64,000 bases of DNA from Synergistaceae bacterium (GTDB lineage Bacteria; Synergistota; Synergistia; Synergistales; Aminobacteriaceae). This document shows, piece after piece, positions 28,642 through 36,804 of the stretch. Every line of letters starts with the position of its first letter. The first letter of the stretch is position 1. The notes below the pieces were generated by a model. It had not been told where the DNA came from. It saw only the letters and a program-made list of their open reading frames with translations, and ran no database searches. The stretch is from the NCBI GenBank assembly GCA_018436595.1, contig JAHDLC010000034.1, positions 1 through 64,000 on the forward strand, written 5' to 3'. Both the position numbers and the translations under genes were made by a program.

Positions 28642-28672
28642 AATATAGTAACAGAGGTTCTTGGGGTGTCAA
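28642..28672 (-). promoter_or_regulatory. Promoter of tRNA-Gln
   Basis: A consensus -35 TTGACA (28667-28672) is followed after 16 bases by TACTAT (28645-28650), which overlaps TATATT (28642-28647). The predicted start is within a few bases of the mature tRNA 5' end at 28631. Confidence 0.7.
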
Positions 28673-28789
28673 GAAATACAACTTCTCTCAACATTTTCCC
28701 GCAACCTATTGTACTGCGAAAAGGTCCTGGTCCGAAACAGACCTGGAAAAAGCCGCCCCGAGCGAGCGGAGGGAATCCGGCCCCTGGTT

Positions 28790-29172
28790 TGTCATCCCGA
28801 ACGGAATCTCAAGGATTGTCATCCTGAGCGGATGCGAAGGATCTCGTACTTGACCTTGCCTGTCATCCTGACGGCATGTATTTCCGCCGGATCGCGCAGC
28901 ATCCCCGGAGGGGAAGGATCTCGTATTTGATTCTTGAATGCTGAATGCGGTCAAAGGCGAGATCCTTCGGGCAAAAAACGCCCTCAGGATGACAGGCACA
29001 AGCGACTCGTTCGGGACGACATTACTATTCATCATGAGCGGAACTTCAAGGTTTGTCATCCTGAGCGGATGCGATCGCGCTCGCGTAGCACCCAGAGCGA
29101 AGCGGAGGGAGCATCCCCCAGGGGAAGGATCTCGCCCTTAACCCCCCTCAGCCCGAGATCCTTCCCTGCCCA
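28790..29172. repeat. Interspersed hairpin-repeat cluster 2
   Basis: Same repeat family as cluster 1. The gap of about 520 bases between the tRNA promoter and the end of the ptmE-like gene is largely these units in both orientations (GTCATCCTGAG...GGATCTCG and GAGATCCTTC...AGGATGACA). One unit at about 28959-28993 is the same as one in cluster 3. No credible gene. Bases 28680-28789 show nothing recognisable. Confidence 0.88.
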
Positions 29173-29201
29173 TTCCGGAGCGATTCTTCAACTCCACGAA
29201 A

Positions 29202-30257
29202 CTACTGAAGGACCTGCTTGTATTCCCCCCACTGTCCGATGTCGATCCACTTCCGGTGCACCGGGAAGACGCCGATCCTTCCGCCCTTTTTCCTGACCCG
29301 GCCGATGAGGTCCGGCATGTCGAGCTTTTCACCCCCCCCTATCAGGTCGATGCACTCCGGTTCCAGGATATATACGCCGGTGTTCACGATCAAAGGGACG
29401 TCGGGCTTTTCCTCGATCGTTTCGAATTCGCCCCCCGAGAGATGAATAACGCCATAGGGAACACTCACTTTCTTCAGTGCTCCTATTATGGTGAAGGCAT
29501 AGCCGTTTTCCCTGTGAAACTCAAGGGCGGAGAGATAGTCCACGTCCACCAGGATGTCGCAGTTGCTTACGAAAAATGTTTTTGAAAGGCTGTCCTTCAT
29601 CAGGGCGAGGCTCCCCGCCGTACCGAGAAATGTCTCTTCTTCCACGCAGGACACCGAGAACGGCAAATCGCTCCGCTCGGCAAGGTAGGTCTTGATGAAA
29701 TCCTTCCGGTAATTGATGGAAAGAAGGAATTCCGAAAAACCCCGCTTTCCGAAGGACTCCATGATCAGTTCCAGCATGGGCTTGTCGCCGATGGGAAGGA
29801 GGGGCTTGGGAACGATCCTCGTGATGGGGTCGAGACGGCTTCCCCTGCCGCCGGCCATAACCACGACCTTGTTCTCCTGCCGTTCGACCTCTGCTTCTTC
29901 CGAGAGGACGTCCTCGAGGTAAATCACCCCCACAGGCTCCCCTTTTTTCCCCACCACCGGAACCCTGCTTATCCCATGCCGCTCCATGAGGGATCTCGCC
30001 CTGCCGAGGGAATAGGACGACACCGTCTTGGGGGAAGGATTACACACCTCCCCGACAGGCGTGGAGAGCGGTTTTCCCGCGCTGATGCACCGCCGGACGT
30101 CACCGTCGGTCAGCGTTCCGGAAAGTTTTCCGGAATCGTCGACGATCAACAGAATCTGGGAGGATGTGTCATTCAGTAACTGCACTGCTTCCAGGACGCT
30201 CTTTGCACCCTGAAGAAGAAGTTTCTTCACATCATGCTGCTTTGAATATTCCATCAT
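29202..30257 (-). CDS. CBS-domain sugar-1-phosphate nucleotidyltransferase (PtmE-like)
   Basis: 351 aa: two CBS motifs (about 8-125; VDDSGKLSGTLTDGDVRRCI, ISRVPVVGKKGEPVGVIYLED) fused to a nucleotidyltransferase domain (VVVMAGGRGSRLDPITRIVPKPLLPIGDKPMLE; here MAGGRGSRL is the nucleotide loop). In Campylobacter the legionaminic-acid protein PtmE has this CBS plus nucleotidyltransferase build and makes a GDP-linked glucosamine precursor. Location in a leg cluster supports the same role. The nucleotide specificity cannot be read directly. It starts by ATGA overlap with legF. Confidence 0.88.
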   Translation of the reverse strand: MMEYSKQHDVKKLLLQGAKSVLEAVQLLNDTSSQILLIVDDSGKLSGTLTDGDVRRCISAGKPLSTPVGEVCNPSPKTVSSYSLGRARSLMERHGISRVPVVGKKGEPVGVIYLEDVLSEEAEVERQENKVVVMAGGRGSRLDPITRIVPKPLLPIGDKPMLELIMESFGKRGFSEFLLSINYRKDFIKTYLAERSDLPFSVSCVEEETFLGTAGSLALMKDSLSKTFFVSNCDILVDVDYLSALEFHRENGYAFTIIGALKKVSVPYGVIHLSGGEFETIEEKPDVPLIVNTGVYILEPECIDLIGGGEKLDMPDLIGRVRKKGGRIGVFPVHRKWIDIGQWGEYKQVLQ

Positions 30258-31051
30258 TCCTTCACCCTCCCTTCACACCCGGCCACCGCCTGAGCCATCA
30301 GCGTTTTCTTTTTCTCCTGAAGGCCATAAGGGAGGAGATGTTCCCCGTGCTCAAGAAGCAGGTTCATCATCTCCAGGTCCTCCTCATGGTCGATGTCGAT
30401 GATGCCGAAATCCCGCATGATGAACACGTCGAAATCCAGTGCTGCCGGCGATTTGACGCCCCTGCCAAAGACATCCGGGTTGTACGCGTAAATGGAGGCG
30501 TTCATGTCGAACACCTCCGACGCCTGCTGACGGGCCACAAAAGAGGACGGCTTGCACAGGGAAAATCGTCCGTCGCCGTTTCTTTCCACCATGTTGAAAT
30601 AGGGGTTCCTCCGGGCGGGTACGACGGAAAAGACAACGTCCTTTTTCCCCCTGAAGAATACGTCGCAGGTTCTCTCGATATCTTCCGGCGTGCGGAGAGG
30701 AGATGTAATGTCAAGATCGACCACGGCTTCGAAGGTCCGTCCCGTATCCCTGGACGCGTGGGAGAGCACCTCGCCGATAACGTCCATTTTCGCCACCCTG
30801 TCCCCGGCAAGTTCGTTTCTCCGCTTATGGAAGTATGCCCCGGGAGCGAACCGCCCGGCCGTCTCGAGGATCTCGTCGGAGTCGCTGTCCACCGCCAGCG
30901 TTTTTCGTACTTCGCCATCGTCCCGGAAGGCCGAGGCGGCGTCAAAGAGCGTCCAGGCGACCAGCGGCACACCGCAGAGAGGACGGATGTTCTTATTCTT
31001 TATGCCCTTGGATCCGCCCCTTCCGCAGACGGTGAACAGTATCTCCTTCAT
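30254..31051 (-). CDS. legF: CMP-nonulosonate cytidylyltransferase (LegF/NeuA-like)
   Basis: 265 aa. The N-terminus VCGRGGSKGIKNKNIRPLCG is the CMP-sialic-acid synthetase signature, followed by DLDITSPLRTPEDIE with the metal-binding Asp and ARRNPYFNMVE. It would activate the finished nonulosonic acid as the CMP-sugar donor. It overlaps the Gfo/Idh gene upstream and the ptmE-like gene downstream by ATGA. legF is chosen over neuA because legB and legC homologues are in the same operon. Confidence 0.85.
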   Translation of the reverse strand: MKEILFTVCGRGGSKGIKNKNIRPLCGVPLVAWTLFDAASAFRDDGEVRKTLAVDSDSDEILETAGRFAPGAYFHKRRNELAGDRVAKMDVIGEVLSHASRDTGRTFEAVVDLDITSPLRTPEDIERTCDVFFRGKKDVVFSVVPARRNPYFNMVERNGDGRFSLCKPSSFVARQQASEVFDMNASIYAYNPDVFGRGVKSPAALDFDVFIMRDFGIIDIDHEEDLEMMNLLLEHGEHLLPYGLQEKKKTLMAQAVAGCEGRVKE

Positions 31052-31971
31052 TCTATTTCTCCTCCTTCTGCGATGTGCAGTGTCGCCAGCCCGTCCTCCA
31101 GGGAGTTGAAGGACGGACCTCCCCTTTCAGAAAGATTCAGGAAATATGTCATTTCCTTCTCGTAGAGGTCCACCTGCGGAAAGGTCGTCGTTTCTCCCGA
31201 CAGAAGGGAGGTCACGGTCCGCCGCAGAAGGTCGCAGAGGAAGGTATCATCCTCGCAGAACAGCTCCAGTTCCCGGCGGGGCTTTCGTCCGAAATAATCC
31301 AGGTGGACTTCCACCAGCCGCCCCCCGCATGTCATGATATAGGCTGCCCCATCGTCACAGTCGGTCTCGAGGGACGAATACTTGCCGGACACCCGGACGA
31401 CCTTCTCCGGTTCGCCAAAGAGCCACCGGGCGTAGTCAAGCTCGTGGATCAGGTCGAGGGGCACGCCGCCGCCAAGCTCCCGCCGGGCGCTGTAGACGGT
31501 CCGGTAGTCCCTGCCCTTCCGCCAGTCGGGAAGATAGGAGGAGCAGAGCAGTCGGGCCGCAAAGACCTTTCCGGGCAGGCGGGCTTTTAAGTGCTCGATT
31601 ATCGGATGAAACCGCATCGGGCAGGCAACATGGATCGTCTTTCCTGAAAGTGAACGGGGAATGTCGGATGCTACAGAGGAGCTATGAAAAACAGGTTTCT
31701 CGATGAAAATGGACTTTCCCAGGGACTCGGCCTTGAGCAGCGTTTCAAAGTGCATCATCGTGGGGTTGGTAATGAATACCAGGTCATAGGGCGGCTCCAG
31801 GTCATCCCAGGAGGCACAACGTCTGTCCGCCAGACCTTCGGGCATTTCCCCGCCACGGCCGGAGCGTAGGGCGTGAATCTCCACTTTTTGGCCGCGAATC
31901 CCGAGAAGATGCCTCAGGTTTCGGGCATGACGCATCCCGATGGACCCCATGCCGAAGAAACAGGCTTTCAT
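31048..31971 (-). CDS. Gfo/Idh/MocA-family oxidoreductase (intact motifs)
   Basis: 307 aa from the ATG at 31971, which overlaps the upstream stop (ATGA) with GGAG at correct spacing. The Rossmann fold FFGMGSIGMRHARNL is followed by the catalytic IEKPV motif and the GGGVPLDLIHELDY segment carrying the catalytic-type Asp and His. It should oxidise or reduce a sugar or sugar nucleotide with NAD(P). Similar dehydrogenases occur in flagellar glycan loci, but substrate is unknown. It shares a YLPDW motif with the next gene, its paralogue. Confidence 0.8.
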   Translation of the reverse strand: MKACFFGMGSIGMRHARNLRHLLGIRGQKVEIHALRSGRGGEMPEGLADRRCASWDDLEPPYDLVFITNPTMMHFETLLKAESLGKSIFIEKPVFHSSSVASDIPRSLSGKTIHVACPMRFHPIIEHLKARLPGKVFAARLLCSSYLPDWRKGRDYRTVYSARRELGGGVPLDLIHELDYARWLFGEPEKVVRVSGKYSSLETDCDDGAAYIMTCGGRLVEVHLDYFGRKPRRELELFCEDDTFLCDLLRRTVTSLLSGETTTFPQVDLYEKEMTYFLNLSERGGPSFNSLEDGLATLHIAEGGEIE

Positions 31972-33005
31972 TGCTCTCTCCACACCCTCTCGAGTTCGTC
32001 CACCAGCCGAAGGATCTCCCGGTGGCGGGCATAGCTATAGCCTCGCTCTGCCGTTTCACCGCTGACCAGACTGAAAAAATGGCGCAGCTCCTCAAGGTAA
32101 GGGCTTTCGCTGATGAATTCCGCATATCCGGCCTGCCGTTCGAGTTCCTTTTCTTGAAGCAGGGGATGAACCGGTTCCCCTGACGGGGAAAGATAACAAA
32201 GAGACCGGCTGTTTCCCTCCCACAGGATCGTTCCTTCCTCACCGCTGATCCGCAGATTCCTGACCGCCTTCCTCGAGACGCAGTCAACAGTGAGATTCCC
32301 CGCGGTTCCATCGGCGTGGCGCAGAAGGACCTGGCAGGTGTCCGGGTACGGCAAATTCAGGGAGCTGGTCCGGGACCAGGAGCAGCTGAAGTCCGTCACT
32401 TTTCCGAAGCACTCCGTCAGCCAGGGAAGTTCAATGCACAGAATTTCCCGGATGGCGTTCGTCCGGGGCGAACCGACGAAAAACTCGTCATACTTTTCCC
32501 ATGGGTGCCAGTCCGGCAGATACTGCCCGACGTGGTAGGTATAAAACTTCCTCGCCCCCGTCTTCTCATGGTTTCCGATGATCCACCGGTTTTCCGAGCG
32601 GTAGAGGGGGGTCGAGGAGAGAAAAGCCACGGGAAATCCTTTCTCCTCCAAGGGCAAAATTGCGTCATACCCGTCATCCAGAAGGTCAAGCTCGGAGAAA
32701 GTGTGGATGCCCATCCGAATAGCCTCCGTCAAGAAGGGGGCATGCGCCTCGGGAGACGTTGAGACGATCAACGATTGGGGGGCGAAGCTCTCAAGCGCCT
32801 CCCTGAAGCCATCGAAGGTCAGGCAATCGAACTCACGAGCGACAAATTCCCTCCTTTCCTCCCGGCAGTCGACAACCGCGAGGGAGAGGTCAGGGAAGAA
32901 TCTTGAAAGGAGGCGAAGGCGCCGGCGCCCCATGGAGCCGAGCCCAACGATGAGTGCTCTTGAAATAGTCTTTTGTAGCTCCTCATTGCATGGCGCTGAC
33001 TTCAT
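31968..33005 (-). CDS. Gfo/Idh/MocA-like protein with degenerate active site
   Basis: 345 aa. The Rossmann glycine motif is intact (LIVGLGSMGRRRLRLL), but the EKP catalytic motif is replaced by SELDL and the Asp/His helix seen in the paralogue is replaced by AIREILCIELPWL. The YLPDW motif and C-terminal layout are shared with the downstream gene. It may bind cofactor and act as a structural partner of the intact dehydrogenase. GGAGGTTTTGA precedes the ATG at 33005. Confidence 0.75.
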   Translation of the reverse strand: MKSAPCNEELQKTISRALIVGLGSMGRRRLRLLSRFFPDLSLAVVDCREERREFVAREFDCLTFDGFREALESFAPQSLIVSTSPEAHAPFLTEAIRMGIHTFSELDLLDDGYDAILPLEEKGFPVAFLSSTPLYRSENRWIIGNHEKTGARKFYTYHVGQYLPDWHPWEKYDEFFVGSPRTNAIREILCIELPWLTECFGKVTDFSCSWSRTSSLNLPYPDTCQVLLRHADGTAGNLTVDCVSRKAVRNLRISGEEGTILWEGNSRSLCYLSPSGEPVHPLLQEKELERQAGYAEFISESPYLEELRHFFSLVSGETAERGYSYARHREILRLVDELERVWREQ

Positions 33006-33064
33006 TCAAAACCTCCAGAAAGAGGAAAAAACCTTCTTGATTCAGGATACAATACTGGATTCCC

Positions 33065-33205
33065 TTATGAAATATACAATCCACGTTCCCTTCTCCGGGA
33101 AAAAAATAGGCTCGCCAAATTCTCTCTTTCATAGTGAAAGGGCGCAAAATACGTCTCTCGTATGCTGATTGATTGATTTTCTGTTTGTTTGATGTTGCTG
33201 CTCAT
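33065..33205 (-). CDS. Possible small protein (46 aa), unrecognised
   Basis: A short frame in the A+T-rich gap of 219 bases between the methyltransferase and the Gfo/Idh pair. GGGGAGGGATTCTAC before its ATG (33205) is a good ribosome site, located in the last codons of the methyltransferase. The product is polar with an Arg-rich stretch (SRRRERG) and no recognisable domain. It could be the N-terminal remnant of a lost gene or chance. The rest of the gap shows no terminator or promoter I can support. Confidence 0.25.
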   Translation of the reverse strand: MSSNIKQTENQSISIRETYFAPFHYERENLASLFFSRRRERGLYIS

Positions 33206-33224
33206 GTAGAATCCCTCCCCGGTA

Positions 33225-34190
33225 TCAAATACCCAAGATGATCTGCATCTTGTATCCCAGTTTATTCTTCTGAATAAAATCTCCGGAAAGGAATGAAAGG
33301 TCCCTCCCTCCATCCCTGTCGCCAAAGTAGGGATCTTCATAGTCAAAGTGCTTACCCAGGACATTGCTTTCGTCGATCACGGTTTCTAGAAAGAGAATTT
33401 TGAACCCGTTCTTCTCGCACAAAGAGGTGATCGAATCTGGGGTGTAGAGGTTGACGTGCTCTATTCCGTCAAACATATTGCACCTTTCGTGAAGCGTCCG
33501 TGCCGCAAGGGACCATGCGTTTGGTATTTGAAGAAAAACGACTCCTTTCGGAGAGAGAATCTTTCGCAGTGTGTGAAGGTACTCGGCGCCGCCTTTTATA
33601 TGCTCGAAGACATCCCACAATGTTATCGCATCGAAGGAAACGTCGAACTCTATTGCCTCTACTGGTACGTCCCATATTCGGTGCCCTCTTTCACGGGCGA
33701 TGGCGACCTCGGCCTGGTTCAGCTCCACACCTGCAGTCTTCCAACCTCTTTGAGACGCAATATCAAGGAAGTAACCTCCCGAGCAGCCAATGTCGAGCAA
33801 TCTCCCTTTTTCTGTAAAACACGAAAGCACATCCAGCCCCCTGGAATAGATAGAGTTATAAAAGTCACTCTCACTCTCGTGCGCCGAAGCCTGGCAAGAA
33901 CTATTGTTTTTATAATACTCGACAAGGGCGTCATCCTTAAAGACGGGATTCAAGTAAACCATTCCGCAATCACCGCACTTGACGTATGTTCCGCCGTTTT
34001 TCTCGAACATGCGGCGCGGAGCATGCGCATAACATACCGGGCATGACCTGTAGTGAGTCAGACGATCTTCTACAAGCCCCGTCGACGGGTCGATAAAAGA
34101 TCGTCTGTAAGCATCCGTTGTATCGTACATATTTCTTCTTCGACGATGCAGCTCCGTAGCATCGCTTTCCCGTATAGTGAATTCCGACAT
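33225..34190 (-). CDS. Zinc-ribbon class I SAM-dependent methyltransferase
   Basis: 321 aa. An N-terminal zinc ribbon (CPVC...CGDC, about residues 49-80) precedes a methyltransferase_23-type fold with LLDIGCSGGYFLDIA (SAM motif I), a GVELN acidic loop and DAITLWDVFEHI. It starts directly after the hisF-like stop with AGGAGGGCG. In Campylobacter flagellar legionaminic acid, an acetamidino group can be N-methylated; a methyltransferase next to an amidino triad fits that. O-methylation is also possible. Base composition is clearly more A+T-rich than the housekeeping genes. Confidence 0.85.
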   Translation of the reverse strand: MSEFTIRESDATELHRRRRNMYDTTDAYRRSFIDPSTGLVEDRLTHYRSCPVCYAHAPRRMFEKNGGTYVKCGDCGMVYLNPVFKDDALVEYYKNNSSCQASAHESESDFYNSIYSRGLDVLSCFTEKGRLLDIGCSGGYFLDIASQRGWKTAGVELNQAEVAIARERGHRIWDVPVEAIEFDVSFDAITLWDVFEHIKGGAEYLHTLRKILSPKGVVFLQIPNAWSLAARTLHERCNMFDGIEHVNLYTPDSITSLCEKNGFKILFLETVIDESNVLGKHFDYEDPYFGDRDGGRDLSFLSGDFIQKNKLGYKMQIILGI

Positions 34191-35006
34191 TTAGTTCGCC
34201 CTCCTGAAAAGATTTCTCAAAGACTCCGAAATTTCTCCATTCCAACATGGCAGATCGACCCCTTCGGAAAGAAGCTCCTCTCGGGCGCGGCAGAGTCCGT
34301 CTCCGACAAAGTTGAAGAGATTCGCCGTGGCAACTGCATCCACCCGTCCGTCACGCAGACCTTCTAGAAAGTGCGGCGCCTTCCCCACCCCCCCTGTCAG
34401 GATCAGCGGAACGGGAATATCCGGAGGTAGGGCGTCCAGCATCTCCATATCCAGCCCCTGCCCCGTGCCGTCACGGTCGATGGAGTTGAGGTAGATTTCT
34501 CCTACGCCGAGCGAGAGTGCCATTCTTACACTCTCCTCGATCAACCCTTCCACAGGGTGCCCGCCGTTCTTCATCCGAACCTCATACCCTTCGTCGGTCA
34601 GTTTCACGTCCAGGGAAGCGACTACTGCCTGGCTTCCGTAAAGCGAGACTATCTTTCGCACCTCGTCCTGACGGGTAAAGAGCGCCGTGTTGATCACAAT
34701 CTTGTCCGCTCCAGAGGTGAAGAGCCTTCGGGCATCCTCGACACTTCGAACGCCTCCTCCCGCCGTTATGGGTATGAAGCATTCCTCGGTAAGGGCGGCA
34801 AGGCACTCTGTAAAGGCTTCAATCTTCCTCTCTCCTCTGGAAACATCCAAAACCATCAACTCATCGATTGCCAACGTAATCCTTGAGAAGACATAGTTCC
34901 TCTTCAGCCAGTCGAGCCCACCGACCTTTTGGAGCCGAAAGTTTCTGCTCAGCATGAAGGAGCCTTCATCGTACAGCAGTGTAAAGATAATTCGTTTTTT
35001 CAACAA
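34191..35006 (-). CDS. HisF-like synthase subunit of a sugar amidotransferase system
   Basis: 271-aa TIM barrel aligned along its length with imidazole glycerol phosphate synthase HisF (KRII, ITAGGGVRSVEDARRL, GADKIVINTA, NSIDRDGTGQG, LILTGGVGKAPHFLEG). The first catalytic Asp of HisF (Asp11, in CLDV) is replaced: the segment reads FTLLY. The second (Asp130 equivalent, SLDVK) remains, as do the gate residues Arg5, Glu (DEL), Lys (GADK) and Glu (GEI). It is read as the ammonia-delivery partner of the neighbouring amidotransferase, not a histidine enzyme. TTG start overlapping hisH. Confidence 0.85.
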   Translation of the reverse strand: MLKKRIIFTLLYDEGSFMLSRNFRLQKVGGLDWLKRNYVFSRITLAIDELMVLDVSRGERKIEAFTECLAALTEECFIPITAGGGVRSVEDARRLFTSGADKIVINTALFTRQDEVRKIVSLYGSQAVVASLDVKLTDEGYEVRMKNGGHPVEGLIEESVRMALSLGVGEIYLNSIDRDGTGQGLDMEMLDALPPDIPVPLILTGGVGKAPHFLEGLRDGRVDAVATANLFNFVGDGLCRAREELLSEGVDLPCWNGEISESLRNLFRRAN

Positions 35007-35641
35007 TGGTCGCTCATCCTCAAAAAATTGCGCAACAAAAGCAGCCCGTTGGACTGGCTCTTCTCAGGGTGAAACTGTGCACCGCAAATATTCCCCCTCT
35101 GAACTGCCGCCAGAAAGGGCTCTCCGTAGACGCATATCGCTTCATTATAATCATCCTTTCTCCTCTGAGAGACCCTGTAGGAGTGAACGAAGTAGAAACC
35201 AGCATCCTCCGGAATCTCCTCGAAAAGTCCCTCACGCCGGGACATTGAGACCGTGTTGAAGCCTACATGCGGTATTTTCAAACCCTTCATTTTCTCTTCC
35301 GGGAAACGTTCGACGATTCCTCTGAGTAGCCCCAACCCCTCAGCGCCGCCCTCCTCCGTTCCGAAATCGAAGAGAAGTTGCATTCCAAGGCAGATACCCA
35401 GCAGATACGTGCCCCGCTCCAGAACTCCCTCCAGAAGAGCCTTGTCTAAATGCTTCAAGCGGATTCTCTCCATCGCCTTCCTGAAAGAACCCACTCCGGG
35501 AAGAACAAGGCAGGACGAAGTGGTGATGACGAAAGGATCGTCGGTAACCTCGACCTCGCATCCGAGGTACCGAAAGGCATTCAGAACGGAGAGCATGTTC
35601 CCCATTCCGTAATCGACGACGACCACCCTTTTTCCGCGCAT
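35000..35641 (-). CDS. HisH-like glutamine amidotransferase subunit
   Basis: 213-aa class I glutaminase. The nucleophile is in GICLGMQLLF (Cys84) and the His/Glu pair in GAQFHPEKSQ (His191). It should hydrolyse glutamine and pass ammonia to the HisF-like barrel. The start codon shares one base with the amidotransferase stop (TAATG). Homologues in Pseudomonas (WbpG system) and Campylobacter (beside pseA) accompany an N-acetyl sugar amidotransferase, the same trio as here. Confidence 0.88.
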   Translation of the reverse strand: MRGKRVVVVDYGMGNMLSVLNAFRYLGCEVEVTDDPFVITTSSCLVLPGVGSFRKAMERIRLKHLDKALLEGVLERGTYLLGICLGMQLLFDFGTEEGGAEGLGLLRGIVERFPEEKMKGLKIPHVGFNTVSMSRREGLFEEIPEDAGFYFVHSYRVSQRRKDDYNEAICVYGEPFLAAVQRGNICGAQFHPEKSQSNGLLLLRNFLRMSDHC

Positions 35642-36753
35642 TACTCTACCGTGAACAGAGGTGCCCAGCGCCCCTCTTTTTTTTCGAACAGATCCTTGTT
35701 GACCCAGCGGTCGAGAACTGCGTCGAACTCCTGCCGTGTCATTTGGTAGTATTCGAGATAGGTCGGAACGAATTCTTCGGGGTACTGCCCATCGTAGAGG
35801 CGCACCAGATTGACGCCCTGTCCCCTAGTCATCGCGCCACGACGGATTTCGATGCCCACATCCTGAGTCGCTCTCCCGAAGCCGAACTTCAAGTACATCA
35901 TATAGGTGTGCAGCGCGTAGAGTGCCTGATCGTTCTGTGCGAAGTTGGTGAAGGTGCCGCTGTTCGACTCACTTGCTTCCTGAAGCCCGCACTTTTCCTT
36001 GGCAACGAGGTAGTTCCTATAGGGATCCCACGACTCGAAGTACGACCAGTGCGTGATGCTCAGGTCTTTCCCCGCAAGCTCTCTCTCCGAGGGAAACTTG
36101 AAGAAGGAGAGTTGTCCCTCCGAGAGTCTCGAAGCATTCAGCACCTTCTCGTACCCTCCTTCGAGGTAGATTCTCCGCATGTACTCGATGGAGTATATCG
36201 CGCGGTTCTTCGACTCGGTGGAACCGCCATACTCCACCTCGCCATCCTCACCGTAGAAGAGAAGAGGGATGTTCAAGTTCACGGCCATGCGAACTACTGC
36301 GGCCTGAATTGAGATCAGCCAGCCATAATAAGGAAATCCCTTTTCGACGAATCCCGCCCTGTTGAGCACCCTCATAGCTTCCGAGTCAGGATTGATCTGA
36401 ATGTGGTTGAATCCGCTATTGATGAAGTTCCTGAGATTCGTGTTTCCCAGCTCAAGGGAGAGCGCCGGAGTGACTGTGATGCAAAGAGGTTTCATTCCAT
36501 AGTCGTCCCTGAGGCGGCATGCTACATATGAACCGTCCTTGCCTCCACTGACGGGAACTACGCAGTCGAATCCTCCCTCCTTTGATCTGAACTTGTCCAG
36601 AAGTTCGCGAAGCTCGTCCTGGCGCTTCGCCCAGTCCAGCCTTTTTTTTTCCTCTGCCCACTGGCAGGCGTTGCACCAACCGCGTGTATCGAATGTCACC
36701 CTTGGACGGGTGGACATGTTCAAGCAGTTTGTACACCAAAAAACATTTGCCAT
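35641..36753 (-). CDS. N-acetyl sugar amidotransferase (WbpG/PseA-like)
   Basis: 370-aa PP-loop enzyme. Two zinc knuckles (CTNC, CNAC; residues 7-30) precede the ATP pyrophosphatase loop VPVSGGKDGSY (Ser about 69). Family members convert an acetamido group to an acetamidino group using ammonia from a HisH/HisF pair. ATG at 36753 follows AAGGAG with 9 bases; an ATG at 36762 abuts that site and is less likely. Specific target here is probably the C5 or C7 N-acetyl of a nonulosonate, which is inference. Confidence 0.9.
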   Translation of the reverse strand: MANVFWCTNCLNMSTRPRVTFDTRGWCNACQWAEEKKRLDWAKRQDELRELLDKFRSKEGGFDCVVPVSGGKDGSYVACRLRDDYGMKPLCITVTPALSLELGNTNLRNFINSGFNHIQINPDSEAMRVLNRAGFVEKGFPYYGWLISIQAAVVRMAVNLNIPLLFYGEDGEVEYGGSTESKNRAIYSIEYMRRIYLEGGYEKVLNASRLSEGQLSFFKFPSERELAGKDLSITHWSYFESWDPYRNYLVAKEKCGLQEASESNSGTFTNFAQNDQALYALHTYMMYLKFGFGRATQDVGIEIRRGAMTRGQGVNLVRLYDGQYPEEFVPTYLEYYQMTRQEFDAVLDRWVNKDLFEKKEGRWAPLFTVE

Positions 36754-36804
36754 GCTCCGCATCTCCTTCGTTTCTTGTTATTTTCAGGTAAACGCTGAAT
36801 CAGC

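Noticed and set aside
34191-35641. hisF and hisH as histidine-biosynthesis genes
   Set aside because: No other his genes are present, the HisF catalytic Asp is missing, and the pair adjoins a sugar amidotransferase inside a glycan cluster.
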